Assembly: GCA_963576565.1 (NCBI GenBank)
Contig: OY755042.1
Span: 16,157,272-16,221,271, forward strand
Direction of reading: 5' to 3'
DNA length: 64,000 nt
From: Aspidapion aeneum
Taxonomy: Eukaryota; Arthropoda; Insecta; Coleoptera; Brentidae
A program made the position numbers and the translations under genes. The notes beneath the pieces are model-generated. The model made no database searches. It was not told the DNA's origin and saw only the letters and a program-made list of their open reading frames with translations. Each line of letters opens with the position of its first letter. The first letter of the stretch is position 1. Positions 1 through 12,850 of this stretch are shown one piece after another.

Positions 1-513
1 CGGAACTCACAAAGTGAATTATGATAAATCAGACGGAACCAACTCAGTAAGAAGAGTTATGAGAACTTACAAATATTTTACTCATTTCCCCATTCCTTAA
101 CATACACTATGCCTTAGGACAACCCACGAAAGGTGCGTTCTCATTACTACTTTGATGAAGTCAAATCAACTCAAAGCCTGAGCTGTCCCCTATTGGCCAT
201 ACGTTTTGAATTAGAAAAACTCGTATTTAAGCTCTGAAAAACCCAATTTTTTCTCAGTGTTTCTGTTTTTTTTAATAAAAATATTTTTTGAAATTCTTAT
301 TGTTTGCTGAGTAAATGATAAATAGACAAATAAACCCTTTATAAGAATTTTTTTCATTTAAAATACCGAAAGCAATCCCCGCAAGAAGGTCACTAGTCAA
401 AGTAAACAAACATGTTAAACATCAGAAAATGCCTCTTTATAAATAGAATGTGTAGCAAATTTAACAAAAATATCTAGACAAGAGATTTTAAAAAAATCTT
501 ATTTGGCACTTAC
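1..513. other. Left-edge intronic sequence of the Flamingo gene
   Basis: AT-rich sequence downstream (in gene orientation) of the 514-713 exon, beginning with that exon's splice donor at 508-513 (minus-strand GTAAGT). No reading frame or repeat that I recognise. The remaining exons for the GAIN and seven-transmembrane region must lie to the left of position 1. Confidence 0.6.
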
Positions 514-713
514 CTCATATCTCAAATCGACGAAAGTGTCGGATGTGCAATTAAATAAATCAGGTTCTTGCCAGCCGCCCATATCGATGTCGCATTTCCT
601 TGATGCTTTTCCTTGTGATCCCTTAGGACAATCTTCCACAGCTTCCATCCCAAACAAAGTTCGAGGCCACCAAATCCCATAAACTGAAGACCTTGGACAC
701 CCGTCGTAAATAA
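514..713 (-). CDS. stan: Flamingo/Starry night (CELSR) exon: hormone-receptor-like domain
   Basis: This 200-bp exon follows the giant 5' exon. On the minus strand it begins after a TTTAG acceptor (AG at 714-715) and ends before a GTAAGT donor at 508-513. It opens with two bases that complete the single base left by the upstream exon, giving a Val codon after GCE. The read is open throughout. It contains GCPRSSVYGIWWPRTLFG, which is the signature of the hormone-receptor (HormR) domain that in CELSR/Flamingo proteins sits between the laminin-EGF repeats and the GAIN domain. Cysteines follow in DCPKG, KCDID and NCTSD. Phase match, domain order and family signature agree, so I am confident it belongs to the same gene. 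The GAIN and seven-helix regions are not in the window. Confidence 0.9.
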
Positions 714-1033
714 CTAAACCGTAAATAAAATATCAGTTTTCTAATCTAGGCAAGAATAAGAAAGTGCCCTAATACCTTTCCAAATTCTTTAATAACGGGC
801 GTAATGATGAGTTCTGATTATTCTTTGTCTAAAATCGTTATTAATAGGCGAAATACTTGTATAGTGTCAAAAATGTGTTCGCCAAAACACTAGGAAAATT
901 TTATGAACTCAAAAATTATTATTATACCAAACCATTTTAAAGAAACGGTCCGTTTCCAAACCTTACGTTATTATTGAAGCAACGTTGCAACCTTTAATTT
1001 TCTGGCCGTTACGACATCAAAAAATAAAGCATA

Positions 1034-1163
1034 GTTTCCACCTATGTGTGCCCACCCTGATTCAAAAAACGCGTCACGTGACGGGACGCGGATTTACACC
1101 TATTTAAATGCAGCGTCGCCTAATGCGTTTTTTGAATCGGGGTGGGCACGCATGGGTGGAAAC
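1034..1163. repeat. Short foldback MITE in the Flamingo intron
   Basis: The first 39 bases (1034-1072, starting GTTTCCACCTATGTGTGCCC) are repeated in reverse complement at 1125-1163 with a few changes, around a 52-bp GC-richer loop containing CACGTG. This is a 130-bp hairpin-forming non-autonomous element. I could not define its target duplication. Confidence 0.7.
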
Positions 1164-1175
1164 CGGGTTTAAGCT

Positions 1176-1634
1176 ACTATTTCTAATCGTTTACACTGGC
1201 AGAGGCGGACTCCTGCACGGTTGTCGTCACGAATTTGTACATTTCTAATCATGTGGCGTACCAGCGTTCATGTTGTTGTCAGCACGTGCGTATTGCAATG
1301 TTTTAGAAAAGTTTTAGGTTATATTTACAGAAAATATTTGTGGAAGTTTTTGCAATATTTTTGATTAAAAATGGAAAACTTATTGGCGAATAATATAAAT
1401 CACCAATTCTTTCTACATTGTGTGTGTCTGCAGTTATAAGCCTCTTTATGACAAAAGTGACAAGATATGTAAACAATGGTATTGCGCATGTCTGGTATGT
1501 AGCACGGGTTTGGTTCGGTTCGGCTTGCAAAGACGTCGGACCGTGCTGGCATGTGTGTTGGTAATATATGGTTACATTGATTCCCATGCGTGTTGTGTTT
1601 GCACTCTGGCAGCGCACACGATCAGAAATGCATC
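1176..1634 (+). mobile_element. PIF/Harbinger-like fragment with broken MADF reading frame
   Basis: The ends are inverted: ATTTCTAATCGT at 1179-1190 and ACGATCAGAAAT at 1618-1629. Between them, an ATG at 1371 starts MENLLANNINHQFFLHCVC, and the frame is then lost by a small expansion of a TG run (about 4 bp more than in the copy at 28358). The intact relative at 28358 reads on into an LYDKSDKGYKS stretch typical of MADF (Myb/SANT-like) domains, which PIF/Harbinger transposons often encode. The copy lies inside the first Flamingo intron. The superfamily is inferred; the pairing of the two copies is seen directly. Confidence 0.5.
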
Positions 1635-1919
1635 TTTATCTAACGCACGTTAAAATTAATATGTTAGAAACTTCACGTTCTAAAATATCAGCGGAAAAAT
1701 ATTTAACTAACGAAATTTGGATATTTTATTCTCGTAACCATACTTTTCTGTTTTCTTTTATATTTTTGAAGGTCTTGATTTTTTTGCGTAAACGAGGAAA
1801 AAAAACGAAAACAAGGGCCCAGTTTTACATCAAACGATGTAAATTTAGTAATATACATCACCCCGCTACAAAATAATTCTTGAAAACACTTAAAGTAATA
1901 AAGTTAATAATAAGCTGAA

Positions 1920-2300
1920 AGAGGCTGCTGTGAATACTGATGGGCAATGGCTTCAGAAACTCTTACAATTGTTTTAAATACAGTGGCAGTATCCACTCCT
2001 GTTACTCTTCTATGGATCACAGACCTGAACACTTGGATAAGGTAACAAAAGTCCCAAGATCTGTAGAAAGACAAATGTTACATGTAAAGCTATCAGATAG
2101 AAAAAGGAATGAATACAAAAACAAAACAAAAGTTAGGGATGTCAGAGCAGAGGTAGCAAAAGTAAAATGAAATTTGCCGGTCATTATATTAGACAAAAGG
2201 ACGATCGATGGAACAAATGCGAAGAGTGGAAAATATTGGGGAAGGCCTATCTATGTCCAAAGACGAATCGAAGAAGGCTAAATAGATAGATAGATCCACT
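1920..2300 (+). mobile_element. RTE-type LINE 3' fragment
   Basis: The frame at 1940-2170 reads a decayed RTE carboxy terminus: VERQMLHVKLSDRKRNEY and KTKVRDVRAEVAKVK, followed by a stop. It then continues as the conserved tail that ends in RRIEEG. It finishes in a short (ATAG)n tail near 2283-2297, as expected for an RTE 3' end on the plus strand. It is closely related to the minus-strand RTE fragment at 31090-31905. It is 5' truncated and lies in the Flamingo intron. Confidence 0.75.
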
Positions 2301-3631
2301 TTTGTAAATTTTTGCCCGATCAAGTTGGTGATTAAGTTTGCTGACAAACTTTTATTCTTACAAAAACTTATTAAGGTGGATTTAGAGTTTTGTAAGGTAC
2401 CCGTATCCGTATGGCGTCCGGAGATAAGAATACCACCAGGTTATCCCCTAGGCCTGTCGTAACGGACGTGCTTTGGCCAGTATGTTTAAATAAAACTGGT
2501 AACCTTTGGGATCACCCAGATAACATCATGGTAAAGGGGATGGGTTAATCTGGTAATTCTCTGGATGGATTCGGTGACCTGGCCATTCAGGAAATCACGA
2601 CATGGGACAAGGTATATGGAGTGCCTATTTGGAGCTAGCAGCTAGTGCGGGCACATCAGGTCAGGTATAACTCAACAGTGGGCTACAGGCTACAACCATG
2701 CATTATGTGGTGTATCATGATGACTAAGTTTCTGACCCAAAATAGAATTTGTTGTATACTGGGCTCTATTTACTAGATAGTATTTAAATTATTATCTGAG
2801 TCGAACACAGTAGGTACGTGGTGCACAACAGGCCCAGAATGGCGTGCCTATGTGCTAGGTTAGATCATTAAGGGGGCTACCACTATAATACTTTTACCCG
2901 TTATTCCTAATACAACATTTTTTTAATCACAATCATGAGATACTAGCATTCAAATGAAAAAAACTACAGTAACTAATTATGAGCTGAAAAAAAGGCTTGA
3001 GCTCCTAAATTATTTATTTCTATTTTTTAGGTATTTCTCTCGGTAGGTATTTTTCATTATCCTAATATCCTAGGGCCTAATATCAGAACCAATGAAGCCG
3101 CACGCGCTAAATACACAAACTAACAATTTACGCCTGCCATTATGGAAGAACCAAAACTTTCCAAAAATGTTATATGTTTAAATATCGAACCAATTTTGCT
3201 TCAACTTAGCTAGTGTCACCCTTAAGGTGAATACACATTGTGTATTACTCTATTATTTGTGACTAGAGAATTTGACAGTTCTGTTCAATACATGACACAT
3301 TTACATGTTGGCTAACTCTCAAACCGCGAACCAGGATACCGAATTTAGAATATGAAAAAAGTTACTGGTCTCCGTCACTGAGACTAGTGTAGACTGTGTC
3401 TTTTTTCTTCGTATTTAAAAATCCAGGTCTCTTTCTCTCTCCTATTTTAATAAATATTAATTTTAGGAAAGAATCTGTCAAAAATTTAAAAAAACTTTAG
3501 GTATCTCATTCAAACGGGTATGCCTTTGCTTCGATACTTTATAGATTTCTACTTTGAAAAGAATTATGAAATTTTAAAGTAAGCTGCTAATTAACCCAAA
3601 ACATAAACAAACAAAGCAGAAAACAACTTAC
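2301..3631. other. Rest of Flamingo intron (714-3631), no gene seen
   Basis: Positions 2370-2890 are richer in GC than the surroundings and look like a piece of a repeat, but I cannot identify it. From 2900 to 3631 the sequence is plain AT-rich intron ending at the splice donor at 3626-3631 (minus-strand GTAAGT). Confidence 0.5.
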
Positions 3632-6600
3632 CTTCACAGCCTTTTAAGGTGATTTCGGCATATGAATTTGGACAGGAGTCGCACTTTTGACCAATAACTC
3701 CATCTTTGCATTTACATTCTCCAGATTTCTTGTCGCACTGTGTATGCGTTGATCCCAAATGATAGCAATCGCACGGGATACATTCTGTTGAACTTTTAGG
3801 TTGGTAGTGATTTTCTCGACAGTGACATTTTCCTGTGTTTTTATCACAGTCAGGATTATATCCGGCTTCAACATCGCAGTTGCACGGTCCACAAACTGGA
3901 TAACCCCACCAGCTTGAGGGGCAAGGCTGTATTTGTTTCACTTCGCAGTACTCCCCTGAATATTCTGTTGAGTTACAAATGCAGTCGTAACGTTTGTCAA
4001 CCTCGTAAGCCTCTTTACACGTCGCTCCATTGTCACAAGGATTTAAAGAACATACAGGAGCGCAGTTACTACCGACATAGCCTTCATTGCAGATGCATTG
4101 AGATTTGCCCCAGGACACTTTACACCATGAGCTAACAGGACATTCATTTTGACATTCTTCAAGTGGGAAACATCCCTCCTCGACGTTTTCTTTTACTGTT
4201 GGCCTATTGAGTGTCGTTTGGTGATTGCCAATTCGTATGTCTTGAATGCACCCCTCCAAATAGTTGTATCCTGCATTTAAACTGTTGTAAGAATTGTCTG
4301 GTCCTCCAACAAGAATCTTTCCCACATACAATCCCTGAATCTTTTCCGAGTATGGTAATAGTACACTGTATTCACCATAATCAATAGCCAATCTAAGTTC
4401 GGTTCCAATCCAAGTTACTTCTATATTATGCCATTCACCGTCGGACAGGAACATCGCATGTAATGGAAATGTATCACCATTAAATGTATACTCCAAAAAT
4501 CCTTTTCGTAAAGAAAGCACTGCAGAACTGTTTTGCCCAACTTGTATCGACATCAAAAACGTGTCTTCTTGAATTGTCCTAACCGACAAGGCGTTTAACC
4601 ATGGTAATTGAATGGGTCTAAGAAGTGGGTTAAATGACATCATACCATCACCAGTAAAATGCCACGACGTTCCAATCGATTGACTACAATCTTTGCCGCC
4701 ATAACTGGACAAACAAGTGCATTTATAGGATGCCCAACCGTCGGTACAAGTTCCTTCGTTTTTGCAGGGCTGTGAATTGCAAAAAGATCTTTTCTCTGGG
4801 CATCCCGCAACTGTTCCGTTGTCGGTTACAAAAGTATTAAGATCTACAATTTTGTGATCAATAAAAAAGTCGGAAATGCAGCCTTCAAAATGATGATTTT
4901 CAATGTGCAACTTGGAAAAAGCTGGCAAACCACCGAGTTGAAGTGGTCCAGTCAGATCCAAGAACCTATAGCAGGTTTCTGTTAAAGAGGCACATCGGGA
5001 TTCCAAGATATCTTCTACAAATGCTGCGCAAGACCATTTACTTCCAAGTTCCTTGCCATGTTTTAAAGCTAATGCAGTGTCACAATTATCTAGTGACAAC
5101 GTAACAGTTTTATTAAAGTAGTTCACAACAGCTGTATGCCATTTTCCATCAGACACACCCCCTGGTATAGAAGCTGTTACTTTGCTAACGGGGCCTCCGA
5201 GGGAAAATTGAAATTGTACATTTCTATTAACAATCTGAAGAGCAATAAAATCATGTTGTTCGTTGTATCTGCCATTATAAAGCAATAAGCCGTTTTGATT
5301 TCTCGTAGCAAATTTAATTTTCAAATGCATTCGATGCCTTTCCTTTAGACTAGGAAATGTTAAAAATGATCCTTTATTAAAACTTCTGCTTTTTAGTTCA
5401 CAGAAAGGTGTGTAGGAATCGATTTCCGATGAAGTGGTACAATCCTCACAAAGCACACTGCCTTTTGAACTTTTAAAGGAACTACAAGTTACTTCCTTTT
5501 CGCAAAGATTGGGGTTACAATGGTCGTTTTGCAGAGATACTTCGCAATTTGATCCGGTATAATTCGCTGAACAAATGCATGTGTAACCACCTTCCTTTAA
5601 TTTGCAGGTACCATTGTTTTTGCAAGGTGATGAGTAACAAAGATTCACTTCTGTATCGCATAAATAATGTTCTCTTGATCCTGTGAATCCTCTCGGACAT
5701 TGACAGGTAAACGTGGTTACAGGATAGATTGGTCTGAATAAAACGGTATCACTATGGATAAAACCTGAGGCGTTTGCAAATTTTAAAACTGTAATGCATT
5801 CCTCGTAGTTCAAACAAGGCTCCCTAACACAAAGATTGTCGATGAATGGTAAAATTTGCACAGTAGAGAGTCTTGTTAATATAGCTCTGTTCAAGTACAC
5901 TTTTTCTTGTAAAAACTGTGGTGAATAATAAGACTCTTTCGGCAAATCAGGCCTTTTTACTGAAAAGCTTACGTTCAGAATTTTCTTATTTACATTATTG
6001 TCATCTTGAATGCTAAACACGTAAATGTTGTCCTTTGGGCAGGGAATTATAGCTGCTAATGCATCCACAAAGTAGCCCAACAAAGGTGATAAAAATGCTT
6101 CCTTCGTCATCTGATTTAGTTGCACTGTGATCGAATTGTACAACATTTCTTCTGTTACCAGTCTTACTGTTAGTTGCATTAATGCCTTTACCTCATTAAC
6201 TCCGTCTGTTACGAAAATTTCCATGGATGCTAATTTAGGAACATTTGTGTTTAACTGAGGAGACAGTGTTAGCTGTCCAGTGGTTTCATTTAGAGCAATC
6301 AGATTGGCATTGTTACCGGAAAGGACTTTAAATACTAACTTGTCTGATACATCAGCATCATATGCAGGGACTCTTCCAATCGGTCCAATTGGAAAAAAAT
6401 CTTTGTAGTTGTTAAATATCACATAAAAATCTTTTAAAACGGGCGCATTGTCATTAACATCGGTAACAATTACCTCTATGTGTGCATCACTTCTTAAAGG
6501 TGGGCTTGCCGCTCTAATAATTAAGTCAAACTTCTTTTTTGGGCTCTCATAATCTAATTCTATAAGAGTAATCAACTCGGCTTTGTCAGATCCAACTCTT

Positions 6601-9600
6601 GTCATTAACGAAAAGCTTTGAGAATCCTCTCCACCAATAATGGAATATTGAACAATAGCATTTACACCTTCGTCTGGATCTTTCGCATATATTTCACCAA
6701 CGGTAGACCCAATCGGGCTATTTTCTGGAATATATAAAACAATGTGATCAGATGCAAATGCTGGAGGAGAGTCATTAATATCTTCAATCTTTATTGTTAC
6801 CGGAACTGAACTGCTTAATGTAGGTGTCCCACGGTCGATAGCATAAGCTTCAAGTTCATAGTAGGCTACTGATTCTCTATCAAGACCCTTGTTTGTGCGG
6901 ATAACTCCACTTGTAGAATCTATCACAAAGGAACCATCCTCTAGATCTTTTTCACTTAATGTGTATCTTATTCTTCCATTTAGACCAACATCCGAATCAA
7001 CCGCAGCTACCTGTACAACCGATGTTCCTACCAAAGCATCTTCTGGAACGGTACCTGTATAAGCTGCTTGTTTAAACACGGGATAATTGTCATTGATATC
7101 CAATATTGTAATTTCAACGTCTGTTGTGTCTGACATTGCAGGATTACCACCATCTGTTGCAGTGACAGTAAGCAAATAGCCTGATGTCACTTCTCGGTCC
7201 AAGGGTTTGGTTGTTACTATTGCGCCAGTCTGAGGATTAATGGAAAATAGAGATCCAGCTGAAGGATCATCACTTAATGAATACGTTATCTGTGCATTTA
7301 TACCGACGTCATTATCAGTGGCCGACACCACTAAAACTGTTGATCCAACTGGCGCGTCTTCATACACACTGCCAGAATAGGGCGCGTTTTCAAATACAGG
7401 CGCAAAGTTATTGGCATCGGTAACATTGACATACACAGTTGCAGTGTCAGTTCTACTGCCGGAGTCGGTAGCTGTAACAGTTAAGATGTATCGTTTTTCT
7501 TGTTTATAATCCAACGGTTGTGCAACAGTTATGACCCCGCGACCATTCTGAGAAGTAATGGCAAATCTACCCCTAGTGTTTCCGTTGGTTAATTCATAAT
7601 GCAGACGTTTATCCTCATCAGCGTCAGTAGCAGTTACAGTAGCAACAGGTGTACCTGGGGAGTCATCCTCGGACACCACTGATTCATAAATTTTAGGCTC
7701 GAACCTAGGATCGTTGTCATTGACATCTTGTATCGTAATAATAACACTTGCACTTGCTGAAAGGGGAGGTATACCTCTATCTGTTGCAACAACTTGAAAC
7801 ATAAATTTTGCTTGATCTTCGCGATCTAAATCTCTGGTGGTAAAAACCCAACCAGACTGTGGATCAACTGAAAGTGGTAAGTCTTCGCTACTACCACCAG
7901 TTGAATCCCTAGGGGAGATTGTGTACCTAATATCTGCATTTGGACCTTCATCGTGATCAAAGGCTTGTACTTTTACAATGCTGTAACCAACGGGCACGTT
8001 TTCTAAAACACTTTCTTGAAACAATGTTGTATAGAATCTGGGTTGATTGTCATTAACATCTCGAACATTAACTAACAATTGCGTAGTATTTGATTTAGAA
8101 GGACTGCCACCATCCTGTGCTCTTATTACCAGCCGAAAATTCCTTAAAATTTCATAATCCAATGGTTTGACTAAAGAAACATTGCCTGACAAGCTGTCAA
8201 TAGCAAACTGATTCTGGGTATTGCCGCTTACTATTGTATATCTTATAACAGCATTTGCACCTTGATCTGCATCTGTTGCTTTTATATGTGTCACTACTGG
8301 GCTATCACTTGCATTAATATCTTCATTAAGAGTAACTGTATAAGTTCTTTCAGAAAACTGTGGATAATTATCATTATCATCAAGAATGTTTATAATTACA
8401 CTGGCGCTAGCAGATTTTTTTACAGTTTGGGGACTGGCCTGGTCGGTAGCCTGGACAATAAGTGTGTAAACTTCCGTCAGTTCTCGGTCCAATAAAGTTC
8501 GTGTTGTGATTATGCCGGTTTTTGGGTCAATTTTAAATGCTTGGTTATCTTCCTCATCAGAGGAAATACCGCCACCATTGATACTTTGAATCGAATATTC
8601 GACATCGGCATTTTTGCCCATATCTTGGTCTGCTGCTTTTAAGGTTATGACTGCCGTGCCGACACTAACGCTTTCCCTTACACTTGCCTCATACTCATTC
8701 ATTTCAAAAACTGGCGCATGATCATTGACATCAAGAACATTGATTTGTAACATTGTTGTCCCTGATCTTGGAGGAAAACTATTGTCTTGTGCTGTGACAC
8801 GAAAATAATGAACATCTACCAATTCTCGATCTAGCTGTACTTTGGTTTCCACTATACCCGTCGACGGATCTATGTCAAACATTCCTTGTGTTCTAGAATC
8901 TAATAAGCTAGTCATTGAGTAAGTAATAGGATTTCCTTCCGGATCTCGGGCTTTAACAGTGGCCACAACAACAGGAGGTTCACATTCTTCGATGACACTA
9001 GCCACATAAAGGTGTTGTTCAAAAAATGGCGATTGGTTTCGCAGCTCCCTTCTAACCCTTCTTGCGATATCTGTATCATTAAACTTTTGATGATGATAAA
9101 CGATTTTTAATCTATGTTCGTTGTTTAAAATAGTGACACCTTTACAATGGGTAATGAACGATACTGTTACTTTCCACATGGGTTCAACAATACATATATC
9201 CTTGCTAGCGACAAGATCTCCTTGACTGTGTTCTATTTTAAATCGATCGTCGCTCACATATTGAAAATTAACTCTACAATGTTTTGTTACAGTGTCTGGT
9301 AAAAAAGCTGTTAGAGAGCTTATAAACTGCGATTGTCTCAAACATATTTTTTTCCATTTGCCAGTTGAAGGTATCGCATAAGAAGCGTATGTTTCTGACA
9401 CCCATTCTTTTGCTTTGTTTATTTTATCTTTAATCGAAGGATGGACGTGTGAAAAGGGATTCCAAATATTATTATCGGATCTAAAACTTCGTTTTTCTCG
9501 ATTAAGCACCTCGTCTAGGTGTTCTAAATTTTCCTCTCTATGATCAGTGCATTTCTCTCCAATTATGAAAATTCTTAAAGGTACACTATAATACTCTACA

Positions 9601-9944
9601 TCTTTCAGTCTATTGGAAAAAGAATTTATGAACACAGTAAATAAATTAGGATAGAATAGATCATCACATTGTAGCTGTTGTAATAAATATATTTGTCCAT
9701 GTTTTGCATTAACGGATACTAATGATTCTACAAATGGTGCCGACCTTTTATTGTCAATTTCATAAACCCGATTTGATCCTAGGTTGTGCAGTGACGCATT
9801 AAATATAACGCTTCCGGTTGGCAGATTTTCATCCACTAATAAAAGGTAAGAGGTAGAACAGTTTAAAAATGTTAAAACTATCAAAAGTGAAAACCACTTT
9901 TTACAAAATCCAGTCTCACCCATGAGGTGATATGTGTCGATCAT
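3632..9944 (-). CDS. stan: Flamingo/Starry night (CELSR) protocadherin, large 5' coding exon
   Basis: Non-classical seven-pass cadherin of the cell surface. In the family it controls planar cell polarity with Frizzled and Van Gogh, as well as axon and dendrite guidance. This exon encodes about 2,104 residues. Residues 1-32 hold a signal peptide with a hydrophobic run after a basic stretch. The start is the first ATG after an in-frame TAA 12 bases upstream; a second ATG lies 7 codons on. Nine cadherin repeats span about residues 307-1262, each with DxD/DxNDN calcium motifs (for example DVNDHAPVF, DINDNYPVF). EGF-like modules follow (about 1372-1500), then laminin-G 1 (about 1517-1700), an EGF, laminin-G 2 (about 1765-1910), more EGFs and laminin-EGF repeats ending GCE. 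The donor GTAAGT is at 3626-3631; the open frame past it to 3591 is intron read-through. Module order is diagnostic of Flamingo/CELSR. Basic RxxR motifs (REKR at 149-152, RVRR at 296-299) precede cadherin repeat 1. Confidence 0.95.
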
Positions 9945-10580
9945 GTTTCTGATTGTTTAACATGGCCTATGTAGTTCTGCTTATGAACTGTGTCTTGTGT
10001 TTTGAAGGCGGGGCTAACATTGTTTGATCTGAAATTAAAATAAAATAAGTCACATAAAAATATACATAAAACTAGAGGGCTGATTCTGGGCCTTGTAGGA
10101 TGTGATAGATCGTTTCAAGACCGAAGAGCTTCGGCCAATAGCATGATCTAAACTCCGACAATGACTGTTCTTCTTGTAAAACGCGCCAGGATCTTTCTAC
10201 TGGTATAGTGCAAGGGAACAACAGTGTCCGCAGCAATCGCGCATTGTAGGACATCGCGCGAGTATTTCCCCGCTTTCTATTGGTTAATACGAGGTATGAA
10301 CGTTTATTTCGCACGATGTGAGTAATCACAACTCACGACTATAGGAATAGAGCCCCTGACGTGTCTGTTGTATGTGTGTCCGTTAGCACCGTATGTAGAC
10401 GCGTGCGTATTGCGTACGCTCTTAAAATCATGTCCAAAAAATCGAACCAAACAAAAAAAAGGCCAGAACAGTAGTAATTAATGAAAGATTTTGTGATATG
10501 AATAACAGAATATTCGGATGGTATCTACCCGCAATAATTTTAAAATACTTACAACGTATACAGTCTAAAATAAAAGCGAA
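9945..10580. other. Upstream of the Flamingo start; no exon identified
   Basis: Should contain the 5' leader or an intron acceptor of the Flamingo gene, but I cannot place a transcription start or a splice acceptor with confidence. The 10080-10400 stretch is somewhat GC-richer and has short inverted bits, without a recognised element. Confidence 0.4.
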
Positions 10581-10589
10581 ACATCGGAG

Positions 10590-10760
10590 TATTTAAAGTT
10601 GTCGGAAACGTTGATTTTGTTGCAAGAGGAATATATCCCTACGAGGTGCAATTTACACCCTTATTTTAACAGGGAACATGGGTCAAGCGGTTCCTTGTTT
10701 TAAAGGGCTTTTGAGTCTGTTTCTACGTCAAACTTATAATACCACTAAAAGGGAGTTTTG
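10590..10760. repeat. Decayed half-copy of the 52.9-53.6 kb foldback family
   Basis: Short matches in order to the palindromic element at 52911-53556 (a GTTGATTTTGTTGCAAG run, then a CATGGGTCAAG / CCTTGTTTTAAAGGGCTTTT run corresponding to its GTGGGTCTAG / CCTTGTTTTGAAG segment). Only one arm is recognisable and it is strongly diverged. Confidence 0.35.
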
Positions 10761-11860
10761 CGTATGGGTTTTAAAATAGTACTTTAATGGGAAATGTATT
10801 TAATATTTTTTAATAAAACTTTTGACAAATATTAAAGAAGAGAATTCCTTAGCGCGCATTTAAATCCTTAATAAAAAAAAATACCTCAACCCTCAAAAAA
10901 CGCGCCTAGATTACCTAATTTTTAGTGAATTTTTGATACATTATTTTTACCTAGAACCGCTTCACTTGTCGCAATGGGGTTTTAAATGCACGGTGCATTT
11001 AAGTCTCTTCTTAAAATTGCAAAACTCTGCCCAAAAAAGTGTTATTTCAAAACCCTTACAATTAGATTTTTGTCTACAATATTTAATATTTTTTAGTTTC
11101 CTTTTATATTAAATACTTTTCCCATAAAAGAATTGTTTCAAAACCCTTACGCGCTCATTATATGCCATACGCAGAGCTTCCTTTTAAATTCTAACTTTAT
11201 CCTTGGGTACATCGATTTTGGAACAATTTTTGCTCGTTTATTTATAGGGAAACCCTCTTTAGAAGGGAAAACTTACTTAAAAGACCAATTTATCTTCTTT
11301 AGTTTAGAAGATGATTTTGTACAAAGATTTTCATATTAAAACGTCATCATTTGACTAATTTAAAATGTTTTTAAAGAATTTAAATATCCTCTAAAATAAG
11401 CGAGATATAAAATATTGTTAAAACTACGAATTTAAAAAATCTCTCATATAAGGTAATTTACGGGGTATGGCAAAAATATGACGAACTCCAATTTTGGGGG
11501 CTCAAAAAAAGAGCGCAGGAAGTCGAAAACCGCAGAGCGCTATCTTTATTAATAATCAAGTTTGAGAATATTCCGGCTAAAATTCCATCATAAAATCTAA
11601 ATAATTTTTAAAGAAGACTTTCAATAACAGACGGTGTCTACAAAATGATAAAAGGATATTGATACTAAATAAAACGAAAACATTGAATACAAAATTAAGA
11701 TGGACAATCTAATCTAACCTAAACATTATTGTTGTTACTAATGACGTCTAAACAGTTTATAACAAGTTATGAAACTAACTTTGGATAAAAACTGGGCGAT
11801 TGATCCTTGGTATGGATGGAAAGTCCCAGTGAAAAAAATACTGAGATAAATTATTTAATC
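10761..11860. other. AT-rich intergenic sequence
   Basis: Contains degenerate re-use of an AAAACCCTTAC word near 11050 and 11145, and long A/T runs. No gene or clear mobile element found. Confidence 0.4.
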
Positions 11861-11867
11861 AATTTTG

Positions 11868-12115
11868 CGCTAATTAAGATTAAAACATAAGTGTTTTGTA
11901 TAATAATTGTAGAAAATAAATGATTTTATTAAAGGAGTATAGAAAGCAAAGAGCTTTTTAATGAAAATTTTTTTAGTTGCCTTCCGATATTGCGCTGATT
12001 GATATAACGGAATATAATAAATGTTGCGCTAATTAAGATTAAAACATAAGTTTTGTATAAAAATCGTAGAAAATAAATCATTTTATTAAAGGAGTATACA
12101 AAGCAAAGGACTTTT
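11868..12115. repeat. Two-copy direct repeat, period 158 bp
   Basis: A block starting GCGCTAATTAAGATTAAAAC at 11868 recurs at 12026 and stays aligned through the TTTTATTAAAGGAGTATA and AGCAAAG segments with few changes. A simple tandem duplication. Confidence 0.8.
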
Positions 12116-12360
12116 TGAGGAAGTTTTCATGAATCAGGTTATTGGGTAATTTTGTACTCAACTGCGACTACTAGTTACCAGGAAATTCAGCAGTTTTTAG
12201 GTGTTTTTTTTTCAACTTTTAGGTTTAATTCTTATTCAGCCTTATAAAAATCACTATGCATTTACAATTATTCATTTAGCGTTACCCAAAAAGTACGTGT
12301 AGATTTTCTACGGACGCGAACAGTGTTACCTTCCATTGAGTGAATGTGGGGAAGGAGGGA

Positions 12361-12850
12361 ACTACTAAAATAGTGTCGAAAAAAATGCTAAAGCGTGTGC
12401 CGAAAGAATTTTTGAAATCGCTCTCAAATTGTGAAAGATATAGCTATAACTAGTACTAATAAGGAGGGTGGGGAGAAGAGAGGGAGAGGAAGGGGGAAAC
12501 TAGTAAAATGATGTTGGAAAAAAAGGCTTAAAGCGTATGCAGAAAGAATTTTTGAAATTCCTCTATATTTGTGGAAAGTATAGCTACAACTATTACTAAT
12601 AAGCAGGGAGGGGAGAAGAGAGGGAGGGGGAAACTAGTAAAATGATGTTGGAAAAAAGTCTTCAAGCGTGTGCAGAAAGAACTTTTGAAATCGCTTTAGA
12701 TTTGTGAAAGTTATAGCTATAACTATTACTAATAAGGATGGCGGGGAGGAGAGAGGGAGAGGCGGGGGGGGGGACTAGTAAAATGGTGTTGGAAAAAATC
12801 TGAAAGCGTATGCAGAAAGAATTTTTGAAATCGCTCTTTATTTGATAAAA
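12361..12850. repeat. Minisatellite, about 3.6 units of 134-141 bp
   Basis: Units begin with ACTA(C/G)TAAAATRRTGT at 12361, 12499, 12633 and 12774. Each has an AAAGAATTTTTGAAAT core and a purine-rich GGGGAGAAGAGAGGGAG spacer. The spacer length varies between units, which is typical of slippage or unequal exchange. Confidence 0.85.

Noticed and set aside
2370..2890. GC-richer stretch considered as rRNA or structural RNA
   Set aside because: No conserved rRNA core motifs or tRNA boxes could be found. It is probably part of an unidentified repeat.
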